Shown here piece by piece: positions 7,036 through 15,600 of a stretch of 64,000 bases of DNA; position 1 is the first letter of the stretch; the number at the start of each line of letters is the position of its first letter. Both the position numbers and the translations under genes were made by a program. The DNA comes from a bacterium. Lineage in GTDB: Bacteria; Bacillota_I; Bacilli_A; RF39; UBA660. The notes beneath the pieces were generated by a model. That model was not told the DNA's origin. It saw only the letters and a list, made by a program, of their open reading frames with translations, and made no database searches. The stretch spans positions 10,554-74,553 of the forward strand of contig SFSZ01000004.1 in assembly GCA_004563275.1 (NCBI GenBank), read 5' to 3'.

Positions 7036-8703
7036 TTAATTATCCTTAACTTCCATAATTACCGGTAATATAATTGGTCTTCTACCAGTAAGATCATTTA
7101 TAAATGGACTTAACTCTAAAATAATTTGATTCTTTAAATCAATATAATTATAACCAGTCTTTAAAGACTTAGAAACTATATCAGATACCTTTTCTTCAAT
7201 TTTATTAATAAGTTCAGCATTCTCATTAACCAAAACAAATCCTCTTGTTGTAATATTAGGTTTAATTAATAATTCTCTTGTATTAGGATTAATATTAATA
7301 ATTGTAACTAATATTCCATCATGACTCATTAATTGACGATCTTTGATAACAATTGAACCAATATCACCAATTCTTGAACCATCAACATAAACATCACCAG
7401 AATGAACTCTTTTACCAATTCTAGCTCCATCTTTAGTTAATTCAACAGTATCACCATTTTTACAAATAAAGATATTTTCTTTAGGAATATCACAATCAAC
7501 TGCTAAGTCAGCATGAGTTTTAAGCATTCTATATTCACCGTGAACAGGCATAAAATATTCAGGCTTAATAATTCTAAGCATCCATTTTAATTCTTCTTGT
7601 TTAGCATGTCCAGAAGTATGAATATCAGATAATTGTGAATTAGTATAAACTTTAACACCCTTTAAATATAATTTATTAATAATTCTATTTATAGATGCCT
7701 TATTACCAGGAATAGGACTAGAAGAAAATACAACAATATCATCAGGTAATAAAGTAATTTGTTTATGAGTACCATTTGCAATTCTAGATAAAGCAGCTAA
7801 AGGTTCACCTTGAGAACCGGTACATAAAATACAAATTTCATTTTTCTTTAAATCTTTAGCTTCATTAGGCTCAATAAAGATAGTTTTATCAGTAATTAAA
7901 TTATTTTTAATTGCTATTTCTTTAGCATTTTCCATTGAACGACCAAAAGTAACTATCTTACGGTTATTCTTACGACAAGTTTCTACTATATGCTTAATTC
8001 TATAAATATTAGAAGCAAATGTTGCAATAATAATTCTTGAAGTATGTCTTGCAAATACATCAGATAAAGCTTCATCAACTAAACTTTCACTATTAGAGTA
8101 ACCTGGAGAACAAGCATTGGTACTATCACTTAAAAGTAATTTAACTCCATTTTGACCTAAAGCTGCCATCTTATGAATTTCTGCCATTGGTCCAATTGGT
8201 GTTAAGTCAAATTTAAAATCTCCAGTTTCAAATATAGTTCCATTTGGAGTCTTAATTACAATTGCATAACTACCTGGAATAGAGTGAGTAGTTCCAACAA
8301 AAGATACTTCAAAATATTTATATTTAAAATGACTATCTTTATCAAATTCTACTAAATTATTATATCCAATATTTCTATCTATAAATTTCTTTTGAATTAA
8401 ATCACAAGCAATTTTAGAAGCGTAAATAACTGGAATATTAATATTTTGTAATAAAAATGTAATACCTCCAATATGATCCTCATGACCATGGGTAATAAAT
8501 AATGCTTTAATCTTATCTTGATGTTGTTTTAAATAAGTAACATCTTGAATAACATAATCTATACCTAATAATTCATCTTCAGGAAACATAACTCCTGCAT
8601 CAATAATAATAATTTCATCTTTATGTTCAATAACATACATGTTTTTACCGACTTCACCAAGTCCACCTAACGCAAAAACACTAGTAACATCTTCACTTTT
8701 CAT
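7036..8703 (-). CDS. rnjA: Ribonuclease J
   Basis: A 555-residue RNase J of the metallo-beta-lactamase/beta-CASP class, which matures rRNA and degrades mRNA by 5' exonuclease and endonuclease cleavage. The zinc-binding motif THGHEDHIGG is at residues 71-80 (His72, His74, Asp76, His77). GTTHSIPGSYA and DSTNA follow, then the beta-CASP domain (RIIIATFASN, ILCTGSQGEP) and PVHGEYRML. The C-terminal domain ends in TGRRPIILPVI. Length is normal. The start follows AAGGAGG, and the gene stands behind its own sigma-A promoter. Confidence 0.97.
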   Translation of the reverse strand: MKSEDVTSVFALGGLGEVGKNMYVIEHKDEIIIIDAGVMFPEDELLGIDYVIQDVTYLKQHQDKIKALFITHGHEDHIGGITFLLQNINIPVIYASKIACDLIQKKFIDRNIGYNNLVEFDKDSHFKYKYFEVSFVGTTHSIPGSYAIVIKTPNGTIFETGDFKFDLTPIGPMAEIHKMAALGQNGVKLLLSDSTNACSPGYSNSESLVDEALSDVFARHTSRIIIATFASNIYRIKHIVETCRKNNRKIVTFGRSMENAKEIAIKNNLITDKTIFIEPNEAKDLKKNEICILCTGSQGEPLAALSRIANGTHKQITLLPDDIVVFSSSPIPGNKASINRIINKLYLKGVKVYTNSQLSDIHTSGHAKQEELKWMLRIIKPEYFMPVHGEYRMLKTHADLAVDCDIPKENIFICKNGDTVELTKDGARIGKRVHSGDVYVDGSRIGDIGSIVIKDRQLMSHDGILVTIININPNTRELLIKPNITTRGFVLVNENAELINKIEEKVSDIVSKSLKTGYNYIDLKNQIILELSPFINDLTGRRPIILPVIMEVKDN

Positions 8704-8753
8704 TTAAATTCCTCCTTAAAAAATAATTAAATTAAAGTTCTTTTGGCTAACTA

Positions 8754-8782
8754 ATTATAATATATTTTAAAAAAAAATTCAA
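8754..8782 (-). promoter_or_regulatory. rnjA promoter
   Basis: On the minus strand TTGAAT (8782-8777) and TATAAT (8759-8754) are separated by 17 bp, about 50 bases upstream of the rnjA start. Confidence 0.65.
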
Positions 8783-8810
8783 GTTCAATATTTTTAATCA
8801 TTTTAATTCA

Positions 8811-8836
8811 AAATAAAAAGTAACAAAAATGTTACT
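8811..8836 (-). terminator. Terminator of the 11-mer repeat gene
   Basis: AGTAAC (8819-8824) pairs with GTTACT (8831-8836), followed on the minus strand by TTTTTATTTT. Confidence 0.6.
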
Positions 8837-8838
8837 AA

Positions 8839-9315
8839 TTATTTAAACCAACTTAATATTTTATTTTTTAATGATTTATAAATTTTGTTAATAGTAGAAC
8901 CTATTCCTGTATGAGTTTCATGATTAACTTCATCTTCAACATCATCCATAATTTTGTCTAAATTTTCAACACCTTTTTTAGCATTATCTTCTAAATATTC
9001 TTTTCCATCTTCCATATGTTCTTCAAAGTATTCTTTACCTTCAGTAGCATGTTCTTCTAAATATTCTTTTCCATCTTCCATATGTTCTTCGAAATATTCT
9101 TTACCTTCAGTAGCATGGTCTTCTAAGTATTCTTTTCCTTCTTCCATATGATCTTCGAAATATTCTTTACCTTCGGTAAAATGATCTTCTAAATATTTTT
9201 TCCCTTCTGCAACTCTTTGTTCAATCATCTCTGTATGATTTTGGACTTTATCTACAACAGTTGTATTTTGAGTTTGAGCAAATGAAAATAAAGCAGCGAT
9301 TGTTAATAAATTCAT
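8839..9315 (-). CDS. 11-residue-repeat amphipathic protein
   Basis: A 158-residue protein dominated by eight 11-residue units of pattern E/D-G-K-E-Y-[FL]-E-[DE]-H-x-x (residues ~37-125). They alternate between a YFEEHME and a YLEEHAT form. Eleven-residue periodicity gives a 3-11 amphipathic helix, as in apolipoproteins, alpha-synuclein, perilipins and some LEA proteins, so membrane-surface or desiccation binding is plausible. The N-terminus (MNLLTIAALFSFAQTQ) is a weak signal-like segment and the C-terminus (KSLKNKILSWFK) a basic amphipathic tail. The repeats are strong at DNA level too, suggesting recent duplication. A good AGGAGG precedes the start. No family is recognised. Confidence 0.8.
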   Translation of the reverse strand: MNLLTIAALFSFAQTQNTTVVDKVQNHTEMIEQRVAEGKKYLEDHFTEGKEYFEDHMEEGKEYLEDHATEGKEYFEEHMEDGKEYLEEHATEGKEYFEEHMEDGKEYLEDNAKKGVENLDKIMDDVEDEVNHETHTGIGSTINKIYKSLKNKILSWFK

Positions 9316-9373
9316 AAATTCCTCCTTATTGCCTTTTCAAACATTATCGTAATTATAACATAAATTATCTTCT

Positions 9374-9521
9374 TTTTCCACAATCATTTTATTGTGTTAA
9401 TTATCTCTAGAAATTTTACCAATTTTTTACAGTTTAATAAATTTTCACAAAATTAAAGTTTTAAAATATAAAAATTACTAAATAATTCTATATATCCACA
9501 AAAAAACAACACTTTTCCACA
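9374..9521. promoter_or_regulatory. Three DnaA-box-like motifs
   Basis: TTTTCCACA occurs at 9374-9382 and 9513-9521, and ATATCCACA at 9492-9500, each one or two mismatches from TTATNCACA. They lie in the otherwise empty ~265 bases between divergent genes. In such AT-rich DNA this may be chance. Confidence 0.25.
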
Positions 9522-9582
9522 ATTATAAAAATTAAAAAGGAATTTCCTCTTTAATATACAACATAACAAGTAGGAGGGTAAA

Positions 9583-10836
9583 ATGAAAAAATATTTATTA
9601 ATCATGTTATTATTAATTCCCATTAAAATTAATGCAGAAATATTATTAACAGATTATTATCTAAAAGAATCAAATATTAAAGAACATAAAGAGGAAACTG
9701 AGTATCTTAAAAGAACTGAAATAATAAAATACAATAATTATTATAAAGATAGAATTGATCTTGGCTATCATAAACTAGATGAAGTTAATGATAACTATGA
9801 TTTAAATGATTATATTGAAAAAGCAAGTTATATTATTAATGAAAATAATAACTATATATCTAATGTCATTCAAAAAAATATTAAAGTTAAATATCTTAGA
9901 TTAGATAATTTTAATAATAATATTTTAGAATCTATTAAATTCTTTAAGGATAATAAAGAAATAAAATTTAACTATGTTCAAACTAACTACATAATTGGTA
10001 ATAAGTTAAATTCTAATACAGCATTTACTGTTGAATTAGATGAATTAATTAATCTAGAATCATTATCAATAAATTTAACTTTTAAAGATAATAAAACACA
10101 TAAAATAACATTTAATCTAGGTATTTATAACGAATTAAATTATGCTTGGAATATCGAACCTGACATAATTCAAATAAATACTAATTATAATGATAATCTA
10201 AATCTTAATTTTTTAAATCAAAATAAATATCAAGAACTATTAAATAATCTTAATTCTTCTAATTTAAATAATAATATTTCTTATTCTATAGTTACTGAAA
10301 AATTATATCGATTATATGAACCTGTAAAAGTATATTTAAGTAATTATACCGAAAAACCATTACCTAATTGTATCCATGATTTAAATGACTATAAAAAGTA
10401 TTATACATATTACGAACGTTATTATATTGAAATAAAAGATGATGTAACTAGTAATGAAAATATAATCTTAAATACTAACATTCCATTAAATGAAATAGAA
10501 GTAATAAATAAAGAAGATTTTATAATATTAAAATACAAGCACGATACGTTCTATAAAAAAATAAATAAACCTAAAGAAGAAAATAATTCAAAAAACATAG
10601 TTAAAGTAGTTAATAAACAACCTACAACTAAAAAGAATAATTACATACCATCAACAACCAAACAACCTACAACTAAAAAGAATAATTACATACCATCAAC
10701 AACCAAAGAAGTAATAACCACAACTAAAAATACCATTCAAGATCAACCTAAAGAAAAACATATATCCTATATATATTTATTGTTAATTCCTATTTTAATC
10801 ATTCTTTACATTTTTATACGCAAAAATAAAATCTAG
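9583..10836 (+). CDS. Exported, C-terminally anchored protein with Thr/Lys-rich stalk
   Basis: A signal peptide (MKKYLLIMLLLIPIKINAE) is followed by an Asn/Tyr-rich extracytoplasmic domain to about residue 330. A Thr/Lys/Pro stalk then carries an exact 15-residue duplication (QPTTKKNNYIPSTTK, 45 bp at 10618-10662 and 10663-10707). A membrane segment (ISYIYLLLIPILIILYIFI) and a basic RKNKI tail close it. The topology is a surface protein on a stalk. The start follows GTAGGAGGG. It precedes the spoIIA operon, but spacing does not prove co-transcription. I do not recognise the domain. Confidence 0.8.
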   Translation: MKKYLLIMLLLIPIKINAEILLTDYYLKESNIKEHKEETEYLKRTEIIKYNNYYKDRIDLGYHKLDEVNDNYDLNDYIEKASYIINENNNYISNVIQKNIKVKYLRLDNFNNNILESIKFFKDNKEIKFNYVQTNYIIGNKLNSNTAFTVELDELINLESLSINLTFKDNKTHKITFNLGIYNELNYAWNIEPDIIQINTNYNDNLNLNFLNQNKYQELLNNLNSSNLNNNISYSIVTEKLYRLYEPVKVYLSNYTEKPLPNCIHDLNDYKKYYTYYERYYIEIKDDVTSNENIILNTNIPLNEIEVINKEDFIILKYKHDTFYKKINKPKEENNSKNIVKVVNKQPTTKKNNYIPSTTKQPTTKKNNYIPSTTKEVITTTKNTIQDQPKEKHISYIYLLLIPILIILYIFIRKNKI

Positions 10837-10898
10837 TTTTGTCGAACTTGTTTAAAATTAATCATAATCTACTTATATTATGAATGAAGGGAGAAATA

Positions 10899-11216
10899 AT
10901 GTTAAAAATTAATTTAGAATTTCGCAAAGGTATTTTGTTTATAAGATTAAAAGGTAATTTAAACCAATTAACTTATCAAAGTATGAAAGATTATCTTATT
11001 CCTATCATTAAAGATAATGGAATAAAATATATTGTTTTCAACTTAGCGTATTTAAAATCAATTGATGGTTATGGAAAAGAAAGTATAAAAGAAGTAATTT
11101 TTTATGCTAAACAAAATCAAGGTACTGGATTAATTTGTAATAGTAAAGTATCTTTTGATAAACCATATAAAATGATTGAAAACGAATTAAAAGCATTAAA
11201 ATATATAACAATTTAG
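10899..11216 (+). CDS. spoIIAA: SpoIIAA-like STAS protein lacking the phosphorylated serine
   Basis: A 105-residue STAS-domain protein placed like the anti-anti-sigma factor SpoIIAA, at the head of a sigma-spoVA operon. ATG 10899 was chosen over 10884 because AAGGGAG sits properly before it. Conserved core: ILFIRLKGNLN and KYIVFNLAYLKSIDGYG. B. subtilis SpoIIAA reads D-S-S-G with Ser58 phosphorylated by SpoIIAB. Here the aligned D56-G57-Y58-G59 has Tyr at that site. The kinase gene spoIIAB is also missing downstream, so normal partner switching cannot operate from this locus. Confidence 0.75.
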   Translation: MLKINLEFRKGILFIRLKGNLNQLTYQSMKDYLIPIIKDNGIKYIVFNLAYLKSIDGYGKESIKEVIFYAKQNQGTGLICNSKVSFDKPYKMIENELKALKYITI

Positions 11217-11226
11217 GTGATAAAAA

Positions 11227-11831
11227 ATGGATGAAACAGAGCTAATGTAGAATTATCAGATTTATATCAAGCAGGATGTATTGGTTTAATTAAAGCATAT
11301 CGCAAATATGAAGCTGAAAAGGGGAGTAGCTTTATAAATTATGCTTATATGCATATCTTTGGAGAAATGCATGAGTTAGCTAATAAAAGTAGAGATATTC
11401 AGCTTAATAAAGCTTATTTAAATGCATATAAAAGAATTAAAGCATCAGAAACAAAATTATATGAACTATTAGGTAGAAAACCAAGTTTAACTGAAATAAG
11501 TTTAGATACTAATATTCCTGAAGATATGATTTCTGAAGTAATTATTTTAACAAGTCAAATGTTAAGTATTGAAGAAGAATATCAAACATTAAATGGTGAT
11601 TCCGTTGCCATTAAAGATTGTATTGGTCAAGAAGAAGATATCGATAGTCAAATATTAATAGATGATTCTCTAAATAATTTAGAACCTCTTGAACAAGACG
11701 TTATTAAAATAAGATATTTTAATGATTTAACTCAAACCGAAACTGCTAAAGTATTAGGTATTAGTCAAGTAAAAGTATCTAGATTAGAAACTAAAGGAAA
11801 ACAAAAGATAAAAGAGTATATTGCTGCATAA
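11227..11831 (+). pseudogene. sigF: sigF-like sporulation sigma factor, 5' end deleted and frameshifted
   Basis: ATG 11227, with AGGTGA upstream, opens MDETELM and then stops. In the -1 frame from about 11241 the sequence runs ANVELSDLYQAGCIGLIKAY (region 2.2) and FINYAYMHIFGEMHELAN. Regions 3 and 4 follow (RKPSLTEISLDTNIPEDM; LEPLEQDVIKIRYF; TETAKVLGISQVKVSRLE) to a clean stop. Region 1.2/2.1, about 45-50 codons, is absent. The longest ATG-started frame is 11349-11831 (160 residues), which lacks most of region 2. Operon position before spoVAC matches sigF. A single deletion could have removed spoIIAB plus the sigF 5' end. The rest stays open, so the event is recent or the remnant is still used. 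Confidence 0.8.
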
Positions 11832-11858
11832 AATGTCTATACTAAAACTAGTGATATT

Positions 11859-12299
11859 ATGAAAAATAAAAAAGAATATTTAAGGTTAGTAAAAAAACTA
11901 ACTCCTAAACCCAATAAAAAAGTAGATTACACACGTGCTTTCCTAATGGGAGGAACAATTGGTTTTTTAGGTGAAGGAATTAAAATAATTTTAATGACAT
12001 ATTGTGATTTATCTAAAGATATGGCTACTAATTATGTTTTATTAATTACCATATTTATTGCTTGTTTATTAACTGGTCTAGGATTTTTCGATAATTTAGT
12101 TTCTAAATATAAATCGGGAATCATTGTTCCTATAACCGGATTTGCTCATTCTATAATGGCAAGTATCTTAGATTATAAACATGATGGAATGATTACCGGC
12201 ATCGGTTCAAATTATTTTAAATTAGCTGGAAGCGTATTAGCTTACGGTATCATAAGCGCCTTCGTAATGGCTTTAGTAAAGGTGATATTTAATGTTTGA
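11859..12299 (+). CDS. spoVAC: Stage V sporulation protein AC
   Basis: A 146-residue integral membrane protein of the SpoVA channel, which moves Ca-dipicolinic acid into the forespore and releases it at germination. Matches include RAFLMGGTIGFLGEGI, LLTGLGFFDNLVSKYKSG, IIVPITGFAHSIMASILDYK and GSNYFKLAGSVLAYG. Four or five membrane segments are visible. It overlaps spoVAD by 8 bases, so the genes are translationally coupled. It ends in TGA, showing UGA is a stop here. Confidence 0.95.
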   Translation: MKNKKEYLRLVKKLTPKPNKKVDYTRAFLMGGTIGFLGEGIKIILMTYCDLSKDMATNYVLLITIFIACLLTGLGFFDNLVSKYKSGIIVPITGFAHSIMASILDYKHDGMITGIGSNYFKLAGSVLAYGIISAFVMALVKVIFNV

Positions 12300-13242
12300 T
12301 TTTAAAAATGTATATATAAATAATTGGTTTAGTATTATCGGACCCTTAGAAGCAAAATCGAATAATTTAAAAAATGTTGATTTAGTCATGAATGATTATT
12401 ATTATGGAGAAAAAACCATTGAAAAAGCTGAAATAAAAATGCAAGACATAATAATAAATTATTTATGTAAAGTATCTAAACCTGATATAGTTTTAGGAAG
12501 TGATTTAATAAATCAATTATCTACAACCAACATGGCTCTTAGAAACAAGAAATTACCTTATCTAGGAATATATTCAGCATGTGCTTCTAGTATCGGAGCA
12601 CTTATAACTTTAGGTACATTTATTGACTCTAAAAAAATAAAAGAAGGTTTATTTATTACTAGTTCACATAATTTAACTGCTGAAAAGCAATTTAGATTTC
12701 CTGTTGAATATGGAATACCAAAACCAGAAAGAAGTACCTTCACGACAACTGGTTGTATCGGTCTATCTCTAAGTAAAAAAGAATCTAATATTAAATTAAT
12801 AAATGGAACTATAGGTAATGTTATAGATTCTCAAGTAACAGATGTTTATAATATGGGTGCAGTAATGGCACCAAGCACTGTAGATACATTCCTAAGACAT
12901 CTCGAATTAACTAAAACATCTCCATCAGATTATGATTTAATTTTAACTGGAGATTTAGGTAAAGTAGGAGCCGATATTTTCATCGAATTATTAAAAGAAA
13001 AAAATATAAAATTAAAAAACTATAAAGATGCTGGAACTATTATGTATTCAAATAAGGAATATTCAGGAGCAAGTGGGCCAACCGTTTTACCATTAGTGTT
13101 ATTTAACAATATTATTTATAATAAAAAATATAAAAAAATATTATTATTAGCCACTGGGTCACTTCATTCAAGCATTATAGTTAATCAACATAATACATTA
13201 CCTTCAATAACTCATGCCTTAACAATCGAGGTGATAAAATGA
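12292..13242 (+). CDS. spoVAD: Stage V sporulation protein AD
   Basis: A 316-residue SpoVAD with a thiolase-like fold, the soluble SpoVA component that binds dipicolinic acid. Landmarks are ITSSHNLTAEKQFRFPVEYG, TTTGCIGLSLSK, MGAVMAPSTVDTFLRHL, LTGDLGKVG and GASGPTVLPLVLFN. It is slightly shorter than the ~338 residues of Bacillus. It starts within spoVAC and ends with an ATGA overlap into spoVAE. Confidence 0.96.
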   Translation: MFDFKNVYINNWFSIIGPLEAKSNNLKNVDLVMNDYYYGEKTIEKAEIKMQDIIINYLCKVSKPDIVLGSDLINQLSTTNMALRNKKLPYLGIYSACASSIGALITLGTFIDSKKIKEGLFITSSHNLTAEKQFRFPVEYGIPKPERSTFTTTGCIGLSLSKKESNIKLINGTIGNVIDSQVTDVYNMGAVMAPSTVDTFLRHLELTKTSPSDYDLILTGDLGKVGADIFIELLKEKNIKLKNYKDAGTIMYSNKEYSGASGPTVLPLVLFNNIIYNKKYKKILLLATGSLHSSIIVNQHNTLPSITHALTIEVIK

Positions 13243-13589
13243 CATTATTATATTCCTTCTTATTTTGTGGATTCATTTGTTTACTAGGTCAAATAATTTT
13301 AGATAATACTAAATTAACCCCAGGACATTTAACAAGTATATTTGTTGTTATAGGATCCGTTTTAGGAGCATTCGGAATATACGATAAAATAGTTAAACAA
13401 GTCGGAATGGGAGCCACCTTACCAATCACATCATTTGGTAATACATTAGTTAAAAACTCCTACATAGGCTATTTAAAAGAAGGCCTAATTGGATTATTTT
13501 CGGGAATGCTTCAAGGTGTTTCTTTAGGAATTGTTTCTGCAATCGTATTTTCCTTCATAATAATGATATTTACTAAATTAAAAGACTAA
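13239..13589 (+). CDS. spoVAE: Stage V sporulation protein AE
   Basis: A 116-residue polytopic SpoVAE (the AEB type). It has FCGFICLLGQIILDNTKLTPGH, then FVVIGSVLGAFGIYDKIVK, then GATLPITSFGNTLVK and a final hydrophobic helix. The start follows GAGGTGATAAA and overlaps the spoVAD stop. It ends the operon, and a bidirectional terminator follows. The C, D and E set is the minimal conserved SpoVA channel. Confidence 0.95.
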   Translation: MTLLYSFLFCGFICLLGQIILDNTKLTPGHLTSIFVVIGSVLGAFGIYDKIVKQVGMGATLPITSFGNTLVKNSYIGYLKEGLIGLFSGMLQGVSLGIVSAIVFSFIIMIFTKLKD

Positions 13590-13614
13590 AAAAGTGCTAT
13601 TTAAGCACTTTTTT
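13588..13614. terminator. Bidirectional terminator between spoVAE and gerAB
   Basis: An 11-bp perfect stem (AAAAAAGTGCT with AGCACTTTTTT) has a 5-base loop and A/T runs on both sides. It serves both convergent operons and overlaps the last bases of gerAB. Confidence 0.9.
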
Positions 13615-14556
13615 TAATACCTTACCAATTATATAAATAACTACAATACTAAGAAGTATATAAGTAAAATAATTAAGTAAGAAAGTAGTTGTCTTATAAC
13701 TACTAATTAAATATCTAGCAGCCACAAATACCACAATGCCATATACACCAAATAGTACATAATAATTAAAATCTTCTTTTATATTAATACTAGCTAATGA
13801 AGTTATATTATATATTGTAATAATCCAAATCATAAATAATATATTCTCAATATTTTCAATCGATTTAAGTAAAGAAATCTTTTTAAATACCATATATTCT
13901 GGATATCTATATATTTTAGCAATATCTACACCCAAATTACCTAATGTACAAATAATAATTATATAAATAGTCACACTAGCTAATAAATAATTCTTATAAT
14001 TAAGTTTCTCTTTAGCATTTGGAAGTAAAACCAAAGGAGTCGTACTTAACAAAGCCATATCTACTCCAGATAAAATTATCTTACTAAAACTATTAGTTTT
14101 AATTGGTAAAAAATAATCAATATTTATCGAAGGAATAAGTACTAAAGCTGCGACCAAAAATAATAACATAAACACAATAATAAGAATACTAGATGTCTTA
14201 AACAATGCCTCTTTACCTTTATAAACAGTATATATAAGTAGAGCATACCCAGGAATCATAATAATCAAATTAGGAGTCTTAGACAAATAAATAGAACCAA
14301 CTAACTTATTAAAAATCAGAGTACCAAGTAATAAAAATATTGTATTAATAATTAGAGAACAATACTTACTACTCTTATTAGGTAATTTTTTAAACAAGAA
14401 GATAATAAATAATCCTAAAATAGTTCCAATAATCATCGATATCCATACATCAGAACCAACATCTCTAATCATTTTTGAAATTCCAATTCCCATAAAGAGG
14501 GGAAAAGCTAACAAATAAGCTAAACATTGATATTCTAAATTAGTTATTTTTTTCAT
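13597..14556 (-). CDS. gerAB: Spore germination permease GerAB-like
   Basis: A 319-residue GerAB/amino-acid permease-type B subunit of a germinant receptor with about ten membrane segments. It opens KKITNLEYQCLAYLLAFPLF and shows IGISKMIRDVGSDVWISMIIG. ATG 14556 is preferred to 14562 because TAGGAGA then has proper spacing. It overlaps gerAC by 17 bases, in the order gerAA-gerAC-gerAB. The B subunit is thought to bind the small-molecule germinant. Confidence 0.9.
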   Translation of the reverse strand: MKKITNLEYQCLAYLLAFPLFMGIGISKMIRDVGSDVWISMIIGTILGLFIIFLFKKLPNKSSKYCSLIINTIFLLLGTLIFNKLVGSIYLSKTPNLIIMIPGYALLIYTVYKGKEALFKTSSILIIVFMLLFLVAALVLIPSINIDYFLPIKTNSFSKIILSGVDMALLSTTPLVLLPNAKEKLNYKNYLLASVTIYIIIICTLGNLGVDIAKIYRYPEYMVFKKISLLKSIENIENILFMIWIITIYNITSLASINIKEDFNYYVLFGVYGIVVFVAARYLISSYKTTTFLLNYFTYILLSIVVIYIIGKVLKKVLK

Positions 14557-15598
14557 GAACATCTCCTATAGATTCAAATATTAACCCCTTACGATCTAAA
14601 GTAACATTTACATCAATATCATAATTTAAATCTTTAATACTTTCTATTTTCTTCTTAGTTTTATTATATATAACTTTTTTAAACCCTAATACATCCGCAT
14701 CTTTTTCCTTAATTAATCTAACAAATTCATCACAATCATCTTTAATATTTAACTTAATAATTTTAATTAAATTCTGCACATTTTTTTCATTTTTTAAATC
14801 GATACTTTCAATCTCATCCAAATTCCCATTAATATTTAATTTAATAAAAATTTTATTATTTTTATAATCAAACTTAACTTTATAATCAACTGCTTTAAAA
14901 ACAACCTGATGATTATGATATTCATTATTAAATAAGTATAAAGCTTCAGTTTTGTTTAATAAATTATATATATTAGACTTATTAAAATCTAATTTTTCCA
15001 CAATCTTATTTCCGTTAAATATTACCGCTTGATTAATAATATAAGCACCATCTTGAATAACACCATAAGGCAAAATCAAATCTTTCATATCACTTAAATA
15101 ACTTTCTAAAAAGTCATAATATTTAACATTAACAATATTATTAAAATAACTTTCAATCATTTGCTTAATATATTGTCCGACAATTTTATCTTTTTCCTTA
15201 ATATTTAAAATAGTTTCATCGATATTATCATCAACTAAAGTCTTGAAATTAACACCAACATTATTATCTCGTGTTAAATAATCAATAATACTATCTAATT
15301 TATTATTAATTGCATCCTGACTTAAAACCAGCATTTCTAAATCTACAAAATATAATGTTTTATTCATTCCAAAAGAAGTGTTTTGAATAGCTGAATCTAA
15401 AGATTTACCTTTACCTTTATATATAAGAGATTTGTTATCTTCATCTTTAATATTTTCCCTAATCTCTAATGTAATAATGTAATCATCGTCTTTATAATCA
15501 ATTGCAATCATTGTTACAACCGCCAGTTCATCTAATTCAATATAGTTATAACAACCACTAAGTAATAAACAACATAATATAATAAAAATCTTCTTCAT
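14540..15598 (-). CDS. gerAC: Spore germination lipoprotein GerAC-like
   Basis: 352 residues with a lipoprotein signal (MKKIFIILCCLLLSGCYNYIELDEL, lipobox LLSG-Cys) and the hallmark ELDELAVVTMIAIDY after the anchor. The C-terminal domain carries Lys-rich regions and a Cys-Asp-Glu stretch typical of Ger(x)C. It is anchored on the outer face of the spore inner membrane with GerAA and GerAB. It begins two bases after the gerAA stop. Confidence 0.9.
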   Translation of the reverse strand: MKKIFIILCCLLLSGCYNYIELDELAVVTMIAIDYKDDDYIITLEIRENIKDEDNKSLIYKGKGKSLDSAIQNTSFGMNKTLYFVDLEMLVLSQDAINNKLDSIIDYLTRDNNVGVNFKTLVDDNIDETILNIKEKDKIVGQYIKQMIESYFNNIVNVKYYDFLESYLSDMKDLILPYGVIQDGAYIINQAVIFNGNKIVEKLDFNKSNIYNLLNKTEALYLFNNEYHNHQVVFKAVDYKVKFDYKNNKIFIKLNINGNLDEIESIDLKNEKNVQNLIKIIKLNIKDDCDEFVRLIKEKDADVLGFKKVIYNKTKKKIESIKDLNYDIDVNVTLDRKGLIFESIGDVHEKNN

Positions 15599-15600
15599 AA

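Noticed and set aside
8954..9151. Plus-strand 65-codon frame
   Set aside because: It is the mirror of the 11-residue repeats on the other strand; its Ser/Tyr/Phe repeat is simply the complement and it has no ribosome-binding site.
11349..11831. A short but intact sigma factor of 160 residues
   Set aside because: Region 2.2 is encoded in frame upstream of this ATG, so this is the tail of a longer broken gene; internal initiation is possible but not supported by a ribosome-binding site.
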